The position numbers and the translations under genes are program-made. Of a stretch of DNA of 64,000 nucleotides, positions 23,401-34,940 are shown in pieces. The notes below the pieces were generated by a model. That model was not told the DNA's origin. It made no database searches and saw only the letters and a program-made list of their open reading frames with translations. Each line of letters begins with the position of its first letter. Within the stretch, counting starts at the first letter, position 1. Origin of the DNA: Stichopus chloronotus (Eukaryota; Echinodermata; Holothuroidea; Aspidochirotida; Stichopodidae); assembly GCA_021234535.1 (NCBI GenBank), contig CM037840.1:7305094-7369093 (forward strand), in the 5' to 3' direction.

Positions 23401-23810
23401 GAACCCACAAATAGTCCTGATGTGCTAGGAAACAGGGGAATGGGGTGTGATCACAGCCTCACTCCTGTCCCCTGCAGCGCAGAGGACCACTGCATTGAGC
23501 TACATTGAGTGCCGCTCCCACCTGTTGTGGGTTGGCCTCTGCAAGGAGTTAGACAAAATACATAATCTTATAGCAGTGAATACATGTAGGTAAATGTTAA
23601 CTTACAGAATTTATGCACGACATTTGTAAAGGAAATTTTTAAAGGCACTTAAAAAGGATGCCAAGAGGCCAACTCTACATAACAAAACTGGTGGAAGCCT
23701 GGGAGTTGTTGTGTTGGAGAGAGCTTGTTGAAACGAGTCCCCTAGAGTCAGGGCAACTAATCCGTCTTGTTGTGTCTCTCCGTGGGGGAGGACGGAAGTG
23801 GGACAGATGA

Positions 23811-23894
23811 GTGAGTCATTGGTAAATATCCAAACCAGGTGAGTTTTGGAATATTTACTTCTCTCCTCACTTACCTGTCTCGTCATAACAAATG
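23811..23894. repeat. DIRS internal complementary region
   Basis: The left half (23811-23848) is the reverse complement of the left end of the element (23244-23281) with one mismatch in 38. The right half (23849-23894) closely matches the reverse complement of the right end (about 27426-27471). The two halves are joined head to tail, the arrangement expected of the circle-junction template in DIRS replication. Confidence 0.87.
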
Positions 23895-24430
23895 TAGTAG
23901 CCAAGTAGTACCATTACAGTGCGGGGATGCCCAAGAGGCAGGACCTACCCCCCTGAACTCCCAACACTACACGACCAAAAGCAAATGCAAGTACGTCCAT
24001 CAGGTAGCACTTTCCAAAGGTGCTCAGGTTTTTCCAGGCCCCTGCCTTGAGAACATTGTCTATGGAAACTGAAGAGCACCGTAGAGGATGCTAAGTCGCA
24101 CACCTAAGTCGCACACCATCAGCAATCTACTTGTGCTTCTTTGAACAGAGATCGAAGGAACAGGCAAACATCTGTCACAGGGGCTTGGATACAAGAAATA
24201 CCCCTGAGTTGGGCCCAGTCAATGAATCACTGCAAGCGTGGGTCGCAAGTGCGAAGTGTTGATCCTCTCCTTGACTTAGCTGTGAGGAAGGCAACGTCTT
24301 CTGAAAATCCCTCCTTTCTGAGGGATTCCACGAAAATTTCCAAGCAAGAAGGTGAAGGCTTTTTATCTGCTCAGGGAATTGTCCCCAGGTCTGCTTGTTT
24401 GGTTGGTCTGGGATTATGAGGGGGGATGTC

Positions 24431-25414
24431 TCAGGGTAAGTTGAGAAGTTCCTGGAACCAGGGTCTACTGGGCAAAAATGGAGCTATGAGTATCACCCTG
24501 TACGTTGACCTATCTTGAGGAGGACTTTGTATATGAACCACAGTGGGGGAGGGGGGAAGGTGTATGCTTCCAGGCCGTCCAAGCTGAACAATAGTGGGGT
24601 GAAAGGTTCTCTTGCAGAGCATGCTTAGCTTGGCGTTCTCCTTCTTCGCAAAGAGGTTTATGTGCTTCCCCCACCGACAGAAGAGGTTGTAGCATGTGCT
24701 CTGAGATAATAACCATTCGCTGGGGTTGCTGATCCCCCTGTACAGGGCATCTGCTAGAACGTTGTCCTCTTCTGCTATGTGTGCGGCCCTTAGGGAGACG
24801 TCCTTAGCCTTCACTCACAGAAGCTTTTAGACTGACTGACAAAGGGAGGGTGTGTACCTCCCTGTCTGTTGATGTATCTCACCGTGGTTGATATGGAGGG
24901 TCATCTCTGTGGGAGACCATTCCCCGTCCACTGCTTGGTCCTGCCAATGAGCCCCCAACTGTACGGTGAAGGGGTCCGTGGTCATTACAGTTAGGGGACT
25001 ATCTAGATGGAAGGGAACCCCTTTGGACTAGATGTTGGCTTGGGCCCATCATCGCACATGGTTCAGAATTTCCTCCTGTAGCATGACCATCATCACCATG
25101 TTTTAAAAACCCAGTTTTGTACAAACGTTAACAGATGAATCTAGACACATTCGTAACCTGCAGAATTCCACTACAGTACATCTACAAGACTTGCCATGAG
25201 GCCAAGTGCCCTGAGCCAAATGAGAGCATTCTGGGGGGCGTTGCCAGATGGACGAGACTACCTCTGTTAGAGACAGTATTCTGTCCAAAGAGGAAAGAGC
25301 TAGTCCTCGATGGACGTCCAGAATGACGCCGTGTAGGTACCCATCTTTGAGGTCGATGCTCACAGCCCAAATCGCTTTCCTCAATGTTGGCAGACTAATG
25401 AGCAACATTTCCAT
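24431..25414 (-). pseudogene. DIRS reverse transcriptase and RNase H remnant
   Basis: From 25414 down, the minus strand reads ISLPTLRKAIWAVSIDLKDG and YLH, the first RT palm motif (S.DLKDAYLH in DIRS). It then reads, across frame changes, LGAHWQDQAVDGEWSPTEM, GEIHQQTGRYTPSLCQSV, and DVSLRAAHIAEEDNVLADAL with YRGISNPSEW, the RNase H core and its conserved tail. After that come STYRVILIAPFLPSRPWF and QELLNL. The catalytic YxDD box is not visible; the middle of the RT has been lost. The element is not functional. Confidence 0.75.
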
Positions 25415-25445
25415 TTAAAAATGTTTGGGGCAGACATAATTTTGA

Positions 25446-26937
25446 TTAAGAGGCTTTAGGTTTAGAAAAGGTCACCATGACCCATCTTTTTTGGTGGTTA
25501 GAAAAAAGAACGAGGGGAAGAGGGGTTCCTCCTCTCCAGACGCCGGGACAACAGCTCGTTTGGCCGACAGAATGGAAATCTCTGACTCCAAAGCCTTTCT
25601 TTGCTAGATGTCCTTGGGGATGGCTGTGGTCTTCCCTCCATCCCCAGCAGGCATGCCTGAGGTGAACTCGATTTGGTAGCCGCTCTGGATCACATTGACC
25701 ACCTAGGGGTCCACCCCGATAGATGCCCATTGACTGGCAAAGTACATGAATCTCCGTGGGCTGGAGCCAGAAGTAGTATTTTGCCAGCATCTCCCTCCTG
25801 GAAACCTCCTCCTGGAGCCAGGACTGAAATTGTCCTGCAAAGAGGTCAGGGCCCCTTTGCGAGAGCATTTGAGTTCCAGCCACTGTGGATGGCCAACGAA
25901 CAGCAGAAAAGGCATTTTCACTCCTTGAGGTGATGAACTTGACCAAGACTTTGGCAAATTTATTGAAGGTCAATTTTGCGAGGGGCCAAATCAGAGCTGG
26001 TGCTGGATGATGTCTCATCTGGGGACTTGGTGTTTGTCCTCCTGGAGCTGCTGGTGGTGTCACATCATCAGTTCGGTCATAAGCATGAAAATCAATGCAT
26101 ACTTTATACCCACTTGAGACGACTGGTCTTAGTCCCAGAGGACCTCTTCTAGTTTTCTCTGGGTCCTGTCTTTGAAGGTGCCTGATGTCGTACCCTGTTC
26201 AACACAGAGCCTTTCTCTTGCCTCTTGTGGGATGGTGGGTGTGCAGAAAAGGTCTTTCCAATCCTGTTCTGACACCTTTAGAGCCCGGTCTTGGCGGAAT
26301 GGAAAGGGAGACCACTTCATAGTGGAGGTCATGGCATTAAATCAATTGAAGCAGGTTGAGTCTACAGAGATGGCTGGGAGTGGCAGGGTGAGTTGTTCCC
26401 CCCCGTAACTGTCAGCTTAAAGGCCCCTCTGGAGCTGGGAGGCTGGGTCTCCTCTGGTGCTTCGAAGCACGGATCCGGAGTTGGGTCCATGCCCTGTTGA
26501 GGAATCCATGGCAGAAGTGGAGTCCTGGAAGACCTCATCCAGATCCTCCTCCTCTTGGAAGCCTGACAATCCAGAATGTCATGATCATGCCAATTAGTAG
26601 CTGAGGCCCAGGCTGAGGCCAATGTGTTATCTCTTTGCGGGTCTGGGAAAGGAGTGTCTTCCGGGGCTGCAGGGTCTGGACCGTTGTGGCTGGAGGAGGC
26701 AGTGGATTCTGAGCCAGTCCTCTTCCCCTCCCCAGGAGTGGGGCCAAAAGTCCAGTAAGCTTTAAGAGCTAGGCCGGTTCCTCCTCTTAATGGGATGGTC
26801 TCCTCCTGTGTCTGCTGCCAGAGTTGGAATCCGAGGAATAAACTCTTCTCCTCTTTCTCCTTGACGATCTCTTTGGAGACCGCTACCAGGAGCATGACGG
26901 CGATCTCCATGTAGTATGAGACATTTCTCCCCCCCAC
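25446..26937 (-). pseudogene. DIRS gag-like region, broken
   Basis: Three overlapping minus-strand frames cover the 5' half of the element. The upstream one (26937-26362) has KEIVKEKEEKSLFLGFQLW, a Ser/Pro/Asp-rich middle and GTGLALKAYW. The next (26332-26129) has SPFPFRQDRALKVSEQDW. The last (26063-25446) has FAKVLVKFITSR and SWLQEEVSRREMLAKYY, ending KRWVMVTFSKPKAS just before the RT. Frame changes and stops separate them. The position before RT and the low complexity suggest gag; no zinc knuckle was seen. Confidence 0.55.
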
Positions 26938-27335
26938 TAGGAACCGTTCTGTTGTCAGGGGGAGTAACCTAAGTTACCTGCAACTCCTCTGTGACGAATT
27001 TTAAGCCTTTACGGAATGTGGAAAGCAAAAGGCTAGGCACATATGTTAAAACAAGTACACATAAGGCATACAATGTGGTACAGACAAAAATTCGCGCAGC
27101 TAGGCCATGTGTAATGAAAAGGTCACAAAACAACAAGGCATGAGCCGAAAATTCTATTACCTAAATTTTTTACAAAAAAGAAAGGTACTTAGCAGTAATC
27201 GGAGGATTCTTGTAGGAAATGAGTTCCACAAGGGAACTACGAAGTGTAGGCAATCAGATGGAGAAATAAATCTTCGATAATTTTACATTGAAAATCCGAA
27301 GAACCTCCACATTCCTGGCATATAAGAATGGCAGT

Positions 27336-27471
27336 ATGGGAAGGAGGCGCTATTCCTATCATTAGGCCAGATGGCACTGAGAGCCTTGTTAAAGGTTACC
27401 AGTACTCTTGGCACTGTAGATGGGGGTGCATCTGTTGTGACAAGACAGGTAAGTGAGGAGTGAAGTAAATA
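27336..27471 (+). repeat. DIRS right inverted terminal repeat
   Basis: Contains TACCAGTACTCTTGGCAC, then TGTTGTGACAAGACAGG and TAAGTGAGGAGTGAAGTAAATA. It is the inverse of the left repeat. The same block ends copy B at 11708 and forms both arms of the foldback at 37.8 kb. Confidence 0.88.
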
Positions 27472-28018
27472 CACAATTCCAAGCCAAAATTTTCATTCAG
27501 AGTTTCACTTCTGAATGAAGCCAGCCCTTTTCTATATGCATACATCACACAACCTTTAGGCAGGTAAATGAAAAAGGTGATTGTACAATATCATTTCCTA
27601 AAAGCGTCAAGGAAGTTCACAGAACAAGTCCCTGCAGACCTGTTCGTACAAAAGGTGTGTGCTGGTGCTGATGATTATTCACACATTGCAATTTCTCCAT
27701 CTTTTTATAAGATGCATCTGTTCCATAGTGAATTATACATACTGCGATTAGAAATAATATGATCTTACAGTATGTCATGATATGCATACAACTTGACAAA
27801 TTTACCTTTGCCATAAAGACTGACTTACAATGCGACATTGAGTAATTTATCACTACATTGTTCAATGCAGATATTCCTGGAACAACTGCACACATGCACC
27901 TAAGGCATAACCATAAACAATTATCATTCAATAAAATTAGTTTAGGATATTTAATGTAAATAGTAATATATATGACATATGGCACTCAATTTCTTTAACT
28001 GTTGAGTTCATATCCTAC

Positions 28019-28090
28019 CGGAAGCCATAGCATGTGTCTCCCAGCAAGAAAGTAACCACTAACCGTCCCTCTGTTCGACCGGCACAGAGA
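28019..28090 (-). CDS. SGLT-type transporter exon 2
   Basis: The 72-nt exon follows a TTTTTCACAG acceptor and ends at CCG before a GTAGGATATG donor. It encodes 24 residues including [14 protein letters not shown] and ends LWLP, the loop after TM1 and the start of TM2. It is phase 0 at both ends and reads straight into exon 3, 14 kb away. The first exon should lie at higher coordinates, but no open hydrophobic segment with a good donor was seen. Confidence 0.9.
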
Positions 28091-30620
28091 CTGTGAAAAA
28101 TAACATAAGAGAAATTACATGAATTTAAATTACATGAAGTTACGCCAGTTAAGTCTGCTTACATCGGAGCTCACAATTGGCATATATGTATACACCTCTG
28201 AGGACTTACACCGGATTAGGACGTGATCACGATGTAATGTACTTGTCTGCTGCAGGAACAGAACTTCACTTTGACTTTCCCTGCCACTACAGCATTGCCA
28301 GTCATCATGAAAATAAACAACATTTTTGGCCATACGACGCTCTGTGAGGCATACGACAATGCAATATTGGGTTGCATATCAACCTGTGGAAAAGAATCAT
28401 TTCACCTTTCGGGAAACTTAAGGAAACTTCTCAGCTATTTTTCAAGAAATCAGACTTTTGCCTATGTAGCTCATTTGCATACACTAACATACTTCTGGAA
28501 TGGCCTAAAGGCACTCATTCATTTCAATTAAACAGTTGTTTCAAGTTGTATGCCATTTGTTCTTTAAGTGGTGGTGGTACTAACCTATCAAAGCATTGTT
28601 CTGAGTGAGTTTCTTGTTAAACAATTAGCTCACTTAATTGATGTTGCCAGGAGAAATACACTGAATTAGATATGTCAAATAAAGGAAAGAAATGCCTTTC
28701 AGCTACATAGCACAGCTTATCTTCACTCAATTTGGGGGTCTTAAAGTATTAGCATTAACTGAATTTTCCATGATCTCTCCATCTAAATAATACTCACCTG
28801 ATCAGACAGTTCTGCAGTTTTAGTATTCATTGTTTGAACCCCAAGTATGCAACATTTGGTAATTCGGAGATAGATCTACTATAGTCAATGATACTCAAAC
28901 TGGATACTCAAAAATCAGTGAAGAAGTCCATGTGTGAGACCTTAGATTTTTTTAGCACAAACGGCTTCCTGTGAAGATATCTGGATATCTTCCCTCCTTG
29001 CCATGAGACTTGGAGATCCGTCACTGTGTCTGGTACTCTGGGGGTCCTTTGTCTCTCTGTTAATACCATCCTGACCATTTTGCGAGAGCTTGCATTTAAA
29101 ATTTTTTTTGATTGGGAATTACTGTAGAGAGCTGCAAATTAGACAGTCACCTTACATATGTCAGAGTTATTTGTGATACATCTGTACAACCACCTCAACC
29201 CCATTTCACCACCAGGCTCCCCTTAATCACGGCATTACGCATGGTAATTTGTGAACACCTAATCAGAAACTCACATTTTGAAATGTCAAGGGAAAACCTC
29301 TTCCTAGCTATACCACATACTTTGTGCTACAATTGGGTCTATTACATATGTGTGCAGAATTGATGGCAAGCTGGCCATAAACATATGTCATATATCTGTC
29401 ATCATGTTTGGCAGATAGACCCAGGGATTGAAGTGTCAAATTTCTATAGGAAAACCAATTGAGCTATCAATTAATGTTTCGTAGGACAACTACTTTGAGA
29501 ATGACAACTACATTTTGGGTACAGCATACTCTTGATATATACAAGATACAATTTCTATTGCGGGGCCAATGCATGAATGTAGACACTGCAGACACAAAAG
29601 AGACAGAGATAATCTCCACTGACTTTTCAACACAATATTCCAATTTTTTACTGTTTCACAGGTTTTTTTTTTTGTCGTCCCCTAATTAACTTGAGTAGCA
29701 TGCACCTTACTTCCAACCAATTTCAATTATGAATATGTTGTATCTTACATACTAGATAATATGTGAGGATGTGCAACATGTTTGGTCACTGAAATATTTC
29801 AGTAATTTATTATATCACAATTACAATATAAACAATAACTAAAAAATACAGATGTAACTCAACATGAACACCTACAGCAGGCTATACAAGATATGTCCAA
29901 GCTGCTTCCTGCCTTAAAGTGATTGCGTGTGTAGACAAAAAGTAAAAACATTGAAATTTAATCTCCAAAAGTTTGGTAAGGCTTTTAATTACACCATTCA
30001 GACAATCTGGGAAAATAAATACAGTAGGTTTCAGTTGGTTAAGTTCGCCATATGATTTCAAATTCTTCTAACATAACGACAAAAAGTGTAGAATATGAGA
30101 TAATGTAGTGGTTGACAGTTTTCATTCAAATTAACGATGTGCTTCTTTGAACAAGCCAATGGGAAGTATATTAGTACTAAATATTCAGTTACAACTCAGG
30201 ATCACTGACGCCGCAGGCAGGGTTGTGTTCAGTTCGTAGGTTATTTGTAAATACAGTGTACACCAAATACTACAATTCCCGATACCTGCCATGGAGCGAT
30301 GACTTGAGAAGTGTGTTTTTGATACACAAGTGAGACCTGTACTGTTGCATGTAGGCGGTTATAGTAAGAACCGTTAATTTTCAAATATGATTTTTGTTTT
30401 TCTGTTTTATGTGAATCCCGTTGCTTTTCGAAGTAGTGACTGTCATTTCCCTTCATTGAAAGACATAGTCCATTCATGTACAACCTTGCGTGTATAAGAA
30501 AGAAAAAGTTAAGATCAAACATAATCTTATCTTTTTGGTTTTTCAGTACACACACAATCACTTTAAGATTGAACCATGTATGCATGGCATCAAAACATTG
30601 ACTTGTTTACTGACCCAAAT
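28091..30620. other. Upstream of transporter exon 2, exon 1 not found
   Basis: AT-rich sequence with no clear gene. Transporter exon 1 is expected at higher coordinates than 28090 on this strand, but no hydrophobic segment ending in a GLW-type motif and donor was seen. MNTKTAELSDQ followed by GTGAGT near 28797-28835 on the minus strand is the nearest open start with a donor, but it lacks the TM1 sequence. Confidence 0.35.
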
Positions 30621-30785
30621 GGCCCAGCTGAAAATGTACCACACTTTTACCATGGTATACCACGGTAAAAGTGTGGTAACTGTGGTAAAGTGTGGTAAAG
30701 GCATGGCAAATGTATGGTAACATTGTGGTACATTGTACCAGTGGTATATTTTCCACAATTGTACCCTGATTTTACCATGGTATGT
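30621..30785. repeat. Left terminal/subterminal palindromic repeats of the 20-kb element
   Basis: After the terminal repeat, TACCACACTTTTACC and GGTAAAAGTGTGGTA form near-perfect arms around ATGGTATACCAC (about 30637-30679). Variants of GTGGTAAAGTGTGGTAAA follow. The mirror arrangement occurs at 50270-50634. Confidence 0.9.
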
Positions 30786-31012
30786 TTGTAGTTTATCTGT
30801 GGTACATGTACCATGGTATATTTAACACAATTTTACCAGGGTATATTTGTGGTTTATCTGTGGTTTATGTACCATGGTATATTTACCACAATTTTACCAG
30901 GGTATATTTGTGGTTTATCTGTGGTTTATGTACCATGGTATATTTACCACAATTTTACCATCATTTTACCAGGGTACATTTGTTGTTTTTCTGTGGTACA
31001 TGCACCATGGTG
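30786..31012 (+). repeat. 60-bp tandem repeat, four copies
   Basis: Copies start at about 30786, 30846, 30906 and 30979. The unit is built from GTGGTTTATCTGTGG, ATGTACCATGGTATATTTACC, ACAATTTTACCAGGG. Because the unit is a multiple of three and lacks stops, all plus frames stay open. Those frames are not genes. It is probably an expansion of the subterminal repeat. Confidence 0.92.
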
Positions 31013-32886
31013 CATGCTCCAACTTAACTTGCTAGTGACTTAGTGTCGATATCTTCTAACTTGATATGCGGTTCCTTGACTTATTTTGTAACCCTCCAAA
31101 TTGAACATTTAACAACTTATAGTCTTATAGACAGATAGGGACACAGGATTTGAAAGAGGGAGCCTGGGGGAGTGTAGAGAGGCAATGAATACATTCCATA
31201 TGAGAGGGAGATGGTGTTCAAGATGCATACTAAAACACTTTCAATACACATTGAATAATGAAGAGAAACAATACTTTTTTTGACAGTCATATATATTATA
31301 TATTATCTTTTTTATTCATATATTTATATGAGCTCTGTTCATTGTAAGTAGTTTTATCCCAAATAAGTTTTGCATTTGCCTTTCCTTCTGATAAGTTATG
31401 TAATTCTCAATTAACTTACACATTAATTAAATGAGCATTTCTCAACCTTAGACTCCCTATAAATATTCATTGCAGCTAAAAATATTTGTGACATTTACTG
31501 GGATCGAGGAAAAGTGTAAAGTTGTTTACAAAAAAGATATGTGTGCTCTCATTTTACCTTCACTGCTTTTCCTTTGAGCTTTCATGGATGTCCATACACC
31601 TCTCACTTTTTTGAAACCCACATGTACAAGGCTTTCATGTCATCATTAAAAAAAGCCTGCCAAAATCGTGACTTCAAAATATGCACTTTTTAGTAAACAT
31701 ATTTTCTCAGATTTGTAAGTCATGCATATACTCTGAGATATTGAAAGATAATTTTCTGGCTTCCAGTTCCTGGCATGTTGGAAAGTGTTATTTACAACAT
31801 GCTACTTACTACATGCAGATACCTTCACCTTGATATAGAACAACCTGAAAGTTTTTGCTCCCTAAACCCTAGGGTTGAAGGTATTGTAAGTAACAAGTTA
31901 AAGGGAATGTACAGCAGCATGCATCCTCCCAAACCATGAAATTGTGAGCGACTCTCTGCCAAAACATATTTCAGGATAGCTATTGAATTGTTAAACAGTT
32001 GACCCTTTTTCCATGGTATCCTGAAGGAGTGAGTGACTCAGTTAAGCCCAAATATTTCCCGGCATCCTTTTCACTTACTGTAACCTGTGATACGTGAAGT
32101 GGCAACTTTTAACAAGTTCTATATCACTAAGGCTATGCATACAATGCCTATTGTGAAATCACAGGTTTCAAGAGTGCTTCTGAATGAATATTAAGAAAGG
32201 ATGGTTAATAAATCATTGCACATAATATATAAAAGATTTAAATCATATTGTACAATTGCATTTGTGTATTTATTCAAGTGCAGCTATGGAAGTAAAGGAA
32301 GCGAGGGAGTTAATTTGATAGAATTAACTAAGAACAGTACAAAATCTGGCAACAAAAAGCAAGACTACTTAACATTTTTGAGCCAGCTGCCTTCGCAAGA
32401 GGCAAGAAAAACAGCAGAGCTTTGGAAATTGCATGTGAGGCACTCAAGCAATAGGCAAACGAGAGCTGGCTATGCCTTAGAGGGCGTGGTGCTAGAATTA
32501 GTTTTGAGGACAATTTGAGTGTGGGTCAAATGTATGCATTAGTGAGGCAAGGGGTAAGTATATGTCTACAATGTGAATGTGGACATTTTAAAGTCCAGTG
32601 AGGGGAATTCCCATTTATAAAGTATAAGCTTTTCACTTGTCACCTTAAATTTAACTCCTTGCTCTCTAGATATTGCAGGTCAGTGCTTTCCAGTTTCATA
32701 CTGTCATGTTGCAGATCCGCATTTGATTTCACAACTATTAACAAAGTCAATACATACAGTATGTTTGTGCAATGAAAAAATTCACTTTAACTGGTTTTCA
32801 ATTTCTATAACATAAAATAAAACAGCCATTTCAAAATTTCTTTCACATGTTTTTGCAGTTCAAAGGTAGAAGTAGCACACTGCACA
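31013..32886. other. Between left end and transposase, unassigned
   Basis: AT-rich, no recognised repeat. A plus-strand open frame (32201-32518) includes NKKQDYLTFLSQLPSQEARK, which I do not recognise. It has no matching splice or family evidence and is left uncalled. Confidence 0.35.
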
Positions 32887-34940
32887 TCACAAGTTCTCAA
32901 AAAAAAAATTACATTGTTTCAATTCAGTGCCAACAATGACAGCAGTTGAGGAAGTTTGCCGATCTATTAAAAAAAGGGATTCAACTGCTACATACACACC
33001 ATTTGTCAGTGCTATCACAGAATCATTTTGTTTGACATTGGTACTGTAGTCCTGAGAGTGGATCAATACTTTCTTCACCATGAAACGATTGAAACACATT
33101 ACTTCTTTATTTAAGTAGCATAGAGGAATTACAGTACTAATGACAGCCTTCTCCATGTCAGTCAAAAGTCGCACAACTGGTTGACCTAACCCTGAGCATT
33201 CATGTGAAATAAAGAAGGCATTTTCTATTGATTTGCAGCCTTGCTGTGATAGTTGTTTGTAAAAATCTTTGACATTATCTGCAGCTAGCGAAAGACAATC
33301 TTCAGACATTGTATTGAGCTGACACCATGTTAAATAATTCCTCATAATTTGATGTCCTATTCCCTTTGCTCCATGGCAGAACCTTTTCAGTGTTTGGATA
33401 TTGTTTTCGAAGGGAAATGCAGAGGTAGCCCAGAGAGGTCCCCAGTTGATGACATATTGTGCAAGGTGGGTCAACTGATGAACATTATAGGATACATGTT
33501 CAAGGCCATATAAAGTTTCAACCTTTATGACAAATTTCAAGAGAGCAGCTCTACTTTCATTTATCATTGTCAATGACACTGTTTCTGATGACAAATTGGC
33601 AATGGCAAATACCAAAAGCCACCAATGATGAAGATAAACATCTGGCAAAGTAGTCATTAAAATTATAGGTGAATAAAACAAAAAATTCTTCCATTCTGTG
33701 GCTTTCCAGAATTTTCTTCAGAAAGTGACCGTGGGAGTCTTTTCATTTCACTAGGTGGTTTTATGCTATGCAGTAGCATCGAAATATTTAAAACATTTCG
33801 GCCAACGTAAAAATTGTGCATATGATATTGAGAATCAAACCAGAGTTTACTGAACTGACGTACTTCACCTAAAATAACTGAGTGCGTGTAATCAGGAACA
33901 AACCAATCGATTATATTGAATTTAGTAATGAAAATACAGATGGACCTTTAACCCCTTGAAATACAGCACCTAGTCTCACTGCTTGACTAGCCTTTTGAAC
34001 AGTATCTCTTTCAGTTCAGTTTTTCAACAATGCCTGTCACAGGATAAACCCTTCAAATCCATCCCCACGAGTAACTACTTCCCCTTCATGTAAACAACTA
34101 CCACAACCAAAGGTACTATTGAACTGGTAAAAGTTTTGCATTAGACACCGGGCCACTGCATCACAAGAACACACTGCAAAGAAAACTCTAGTTGTATGAT
34201 GACCTGTTTTCATCCTGCCATTCAAACCCATCTTTTTCAAGTTTTGTAATCTCTTCCACAAAAGGTTTAAAGAACACATCAAGTTTAGGTTTACTACTAC
34301 CCACCCAAATCCCGCAAAGAATAATATTTTGAGCACATTGTTCTTTTGTTAATTCATTTATCATTACCTGCACAGGCCAAAATGATGTTTTTGATGACTT
34401 ATATAAAGGGACACCATCACAATTCCAGGTAATGGATAAATCAAAATCAGATGCCCCAGCAAATAATTGCTTACACCTCACACCTTGATGAATGTCGTGA
34501 AGGTTTTCACTATCATGATAATTACGTGTTATGAATGATGACAGTCCCTTTTCTTGAAGGAGAGATTTCAACTGAGGCTCAAGTGGCACATAAAGAAAAA
34601 AAGAAGACAGTGTTTCACTTTCATCTAAGTTCAATGCTATGTTGCAACCAGGACATTCATCAATGTTTGGATCAAGGCCTATGTAGCTGAAACAGTTATA
34701 GCAATAAAAGTGTTTTTGAATGTGATTTCGAAAAATACAAAATTGTTTATTGAAAAGATACTTGGACAGCATAATGCTTCCAGGGATAATCAGATTAATG
34801 AGTCCAAGGAGATCTTCCAGACAAGTGCCAGTAAGGTTGTGCTTCAACACAAAGGCCAACACAAGCAAGAGAAGTTGACCATGATTTAAAAGAGACGAAT
34901 TAAAAAGTGGCTGCCTTGAACTTTCTGTTTGGAATTGAGA
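32887..34940 (-). pseudogene. CACTA/EnSpm (tnp2-type) transposase core, last exon, broken
   Basis: The exon opens at acceptor GTGTTGCAG (34940) with SQFQTESSRQPLF. In order it has a zinc-ribbon-like FYCYNCFSYIG...DECPGC; the tnp2 block DGVPLYKSSKTSFWPVQVMI, NELT, IILCGIWVG and KPFVEEI; FGCGSCLHEGEVV; KGPSVFSLL; DWFVPDYTHSVILGEVRQFS; HSIKPPSEMKRLPRS; and the helical end HHWWLLVFAIANL, VSYNVHQLTHLAQY, WGPLWATSAFPFE, ending at 32887. Transposase_21/tnp2 proteins cut and paste CACTA elements. The frame changes near 34200, 33925 and 33710, and in-frame TGA stops fall near 34037 and 34016, so this copy is inactive although the flanking parts are well kept. Confidence 0.85.

Larger units (their letters stand above)
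23243..27471 (-). mobile_element. DIRS-type tyrosine-recombinase retrotransposon (copy A), recombinase deleted
   Basis: A 4.2-kb element with inverted terminal repeats, an internal complementary region next to the left end, and degenerate gag and RT-RNase H reading leftward. The order (terminal repeat, gag, RT, RNase H, internal complementary region, terminal repeat) is that of DIRS elements, which replicate through a circle and integrate by a tyrosine recombinase rather than a DDE integrase. The recombinase region present in copy B is missing here between about 24080 and 24150. All frames are broken. It lies in transporter intron 2. Confidence 0.85.
462..28090 (-). other. SLC5/SGLT-type sodium-solute cotransporter gene, exons 2-9 (partial)
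   Basis: Eight minus-strand exons encode a contiguous piece of a sodium:solute symporter (SSF fold, plasma membrane). Members use the sodium gradient to import sugars, inositol or related solutes. In order they carry [79 protein letters not shown] and [15 protein letters not shown], all hallmarks of the SGLT branch. Every junction has GT-AG ends and the phases match throughout (0,0,0,0,1,1,0). The exon cut points also match my memory of the vertebrate SGLT genes. Exon 1 (start codon and first half of TM1) was not found, and exons after number 9 lie beyond the left edge. Introns are long and filled with transposons. The substrate and the exact SLC5A paralogue cannot be told from this piece. 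Confidence 0.93.

Noticed and set aside
25135..26408. Several plus-strand frames within the DIRS element
   Set aside because: Antisense to gag and RT, with no domain of their own.
30782..31043. Three overlapping hydrophobic plus-strand frames (repeated VVYLWYMYHGIF-type peptides)
   Set aside because: Products of the 60-bp tandem repeat, whose length is a multiple of three and which contains no stop; no splice or family support.
32201..32518. 105-residue plus-strand frame (FLSQLPSQEARKTAELWK)
   Set aside because: No family match, no splice partners and no repeat elsewhere in the window; not enough to call a gene.
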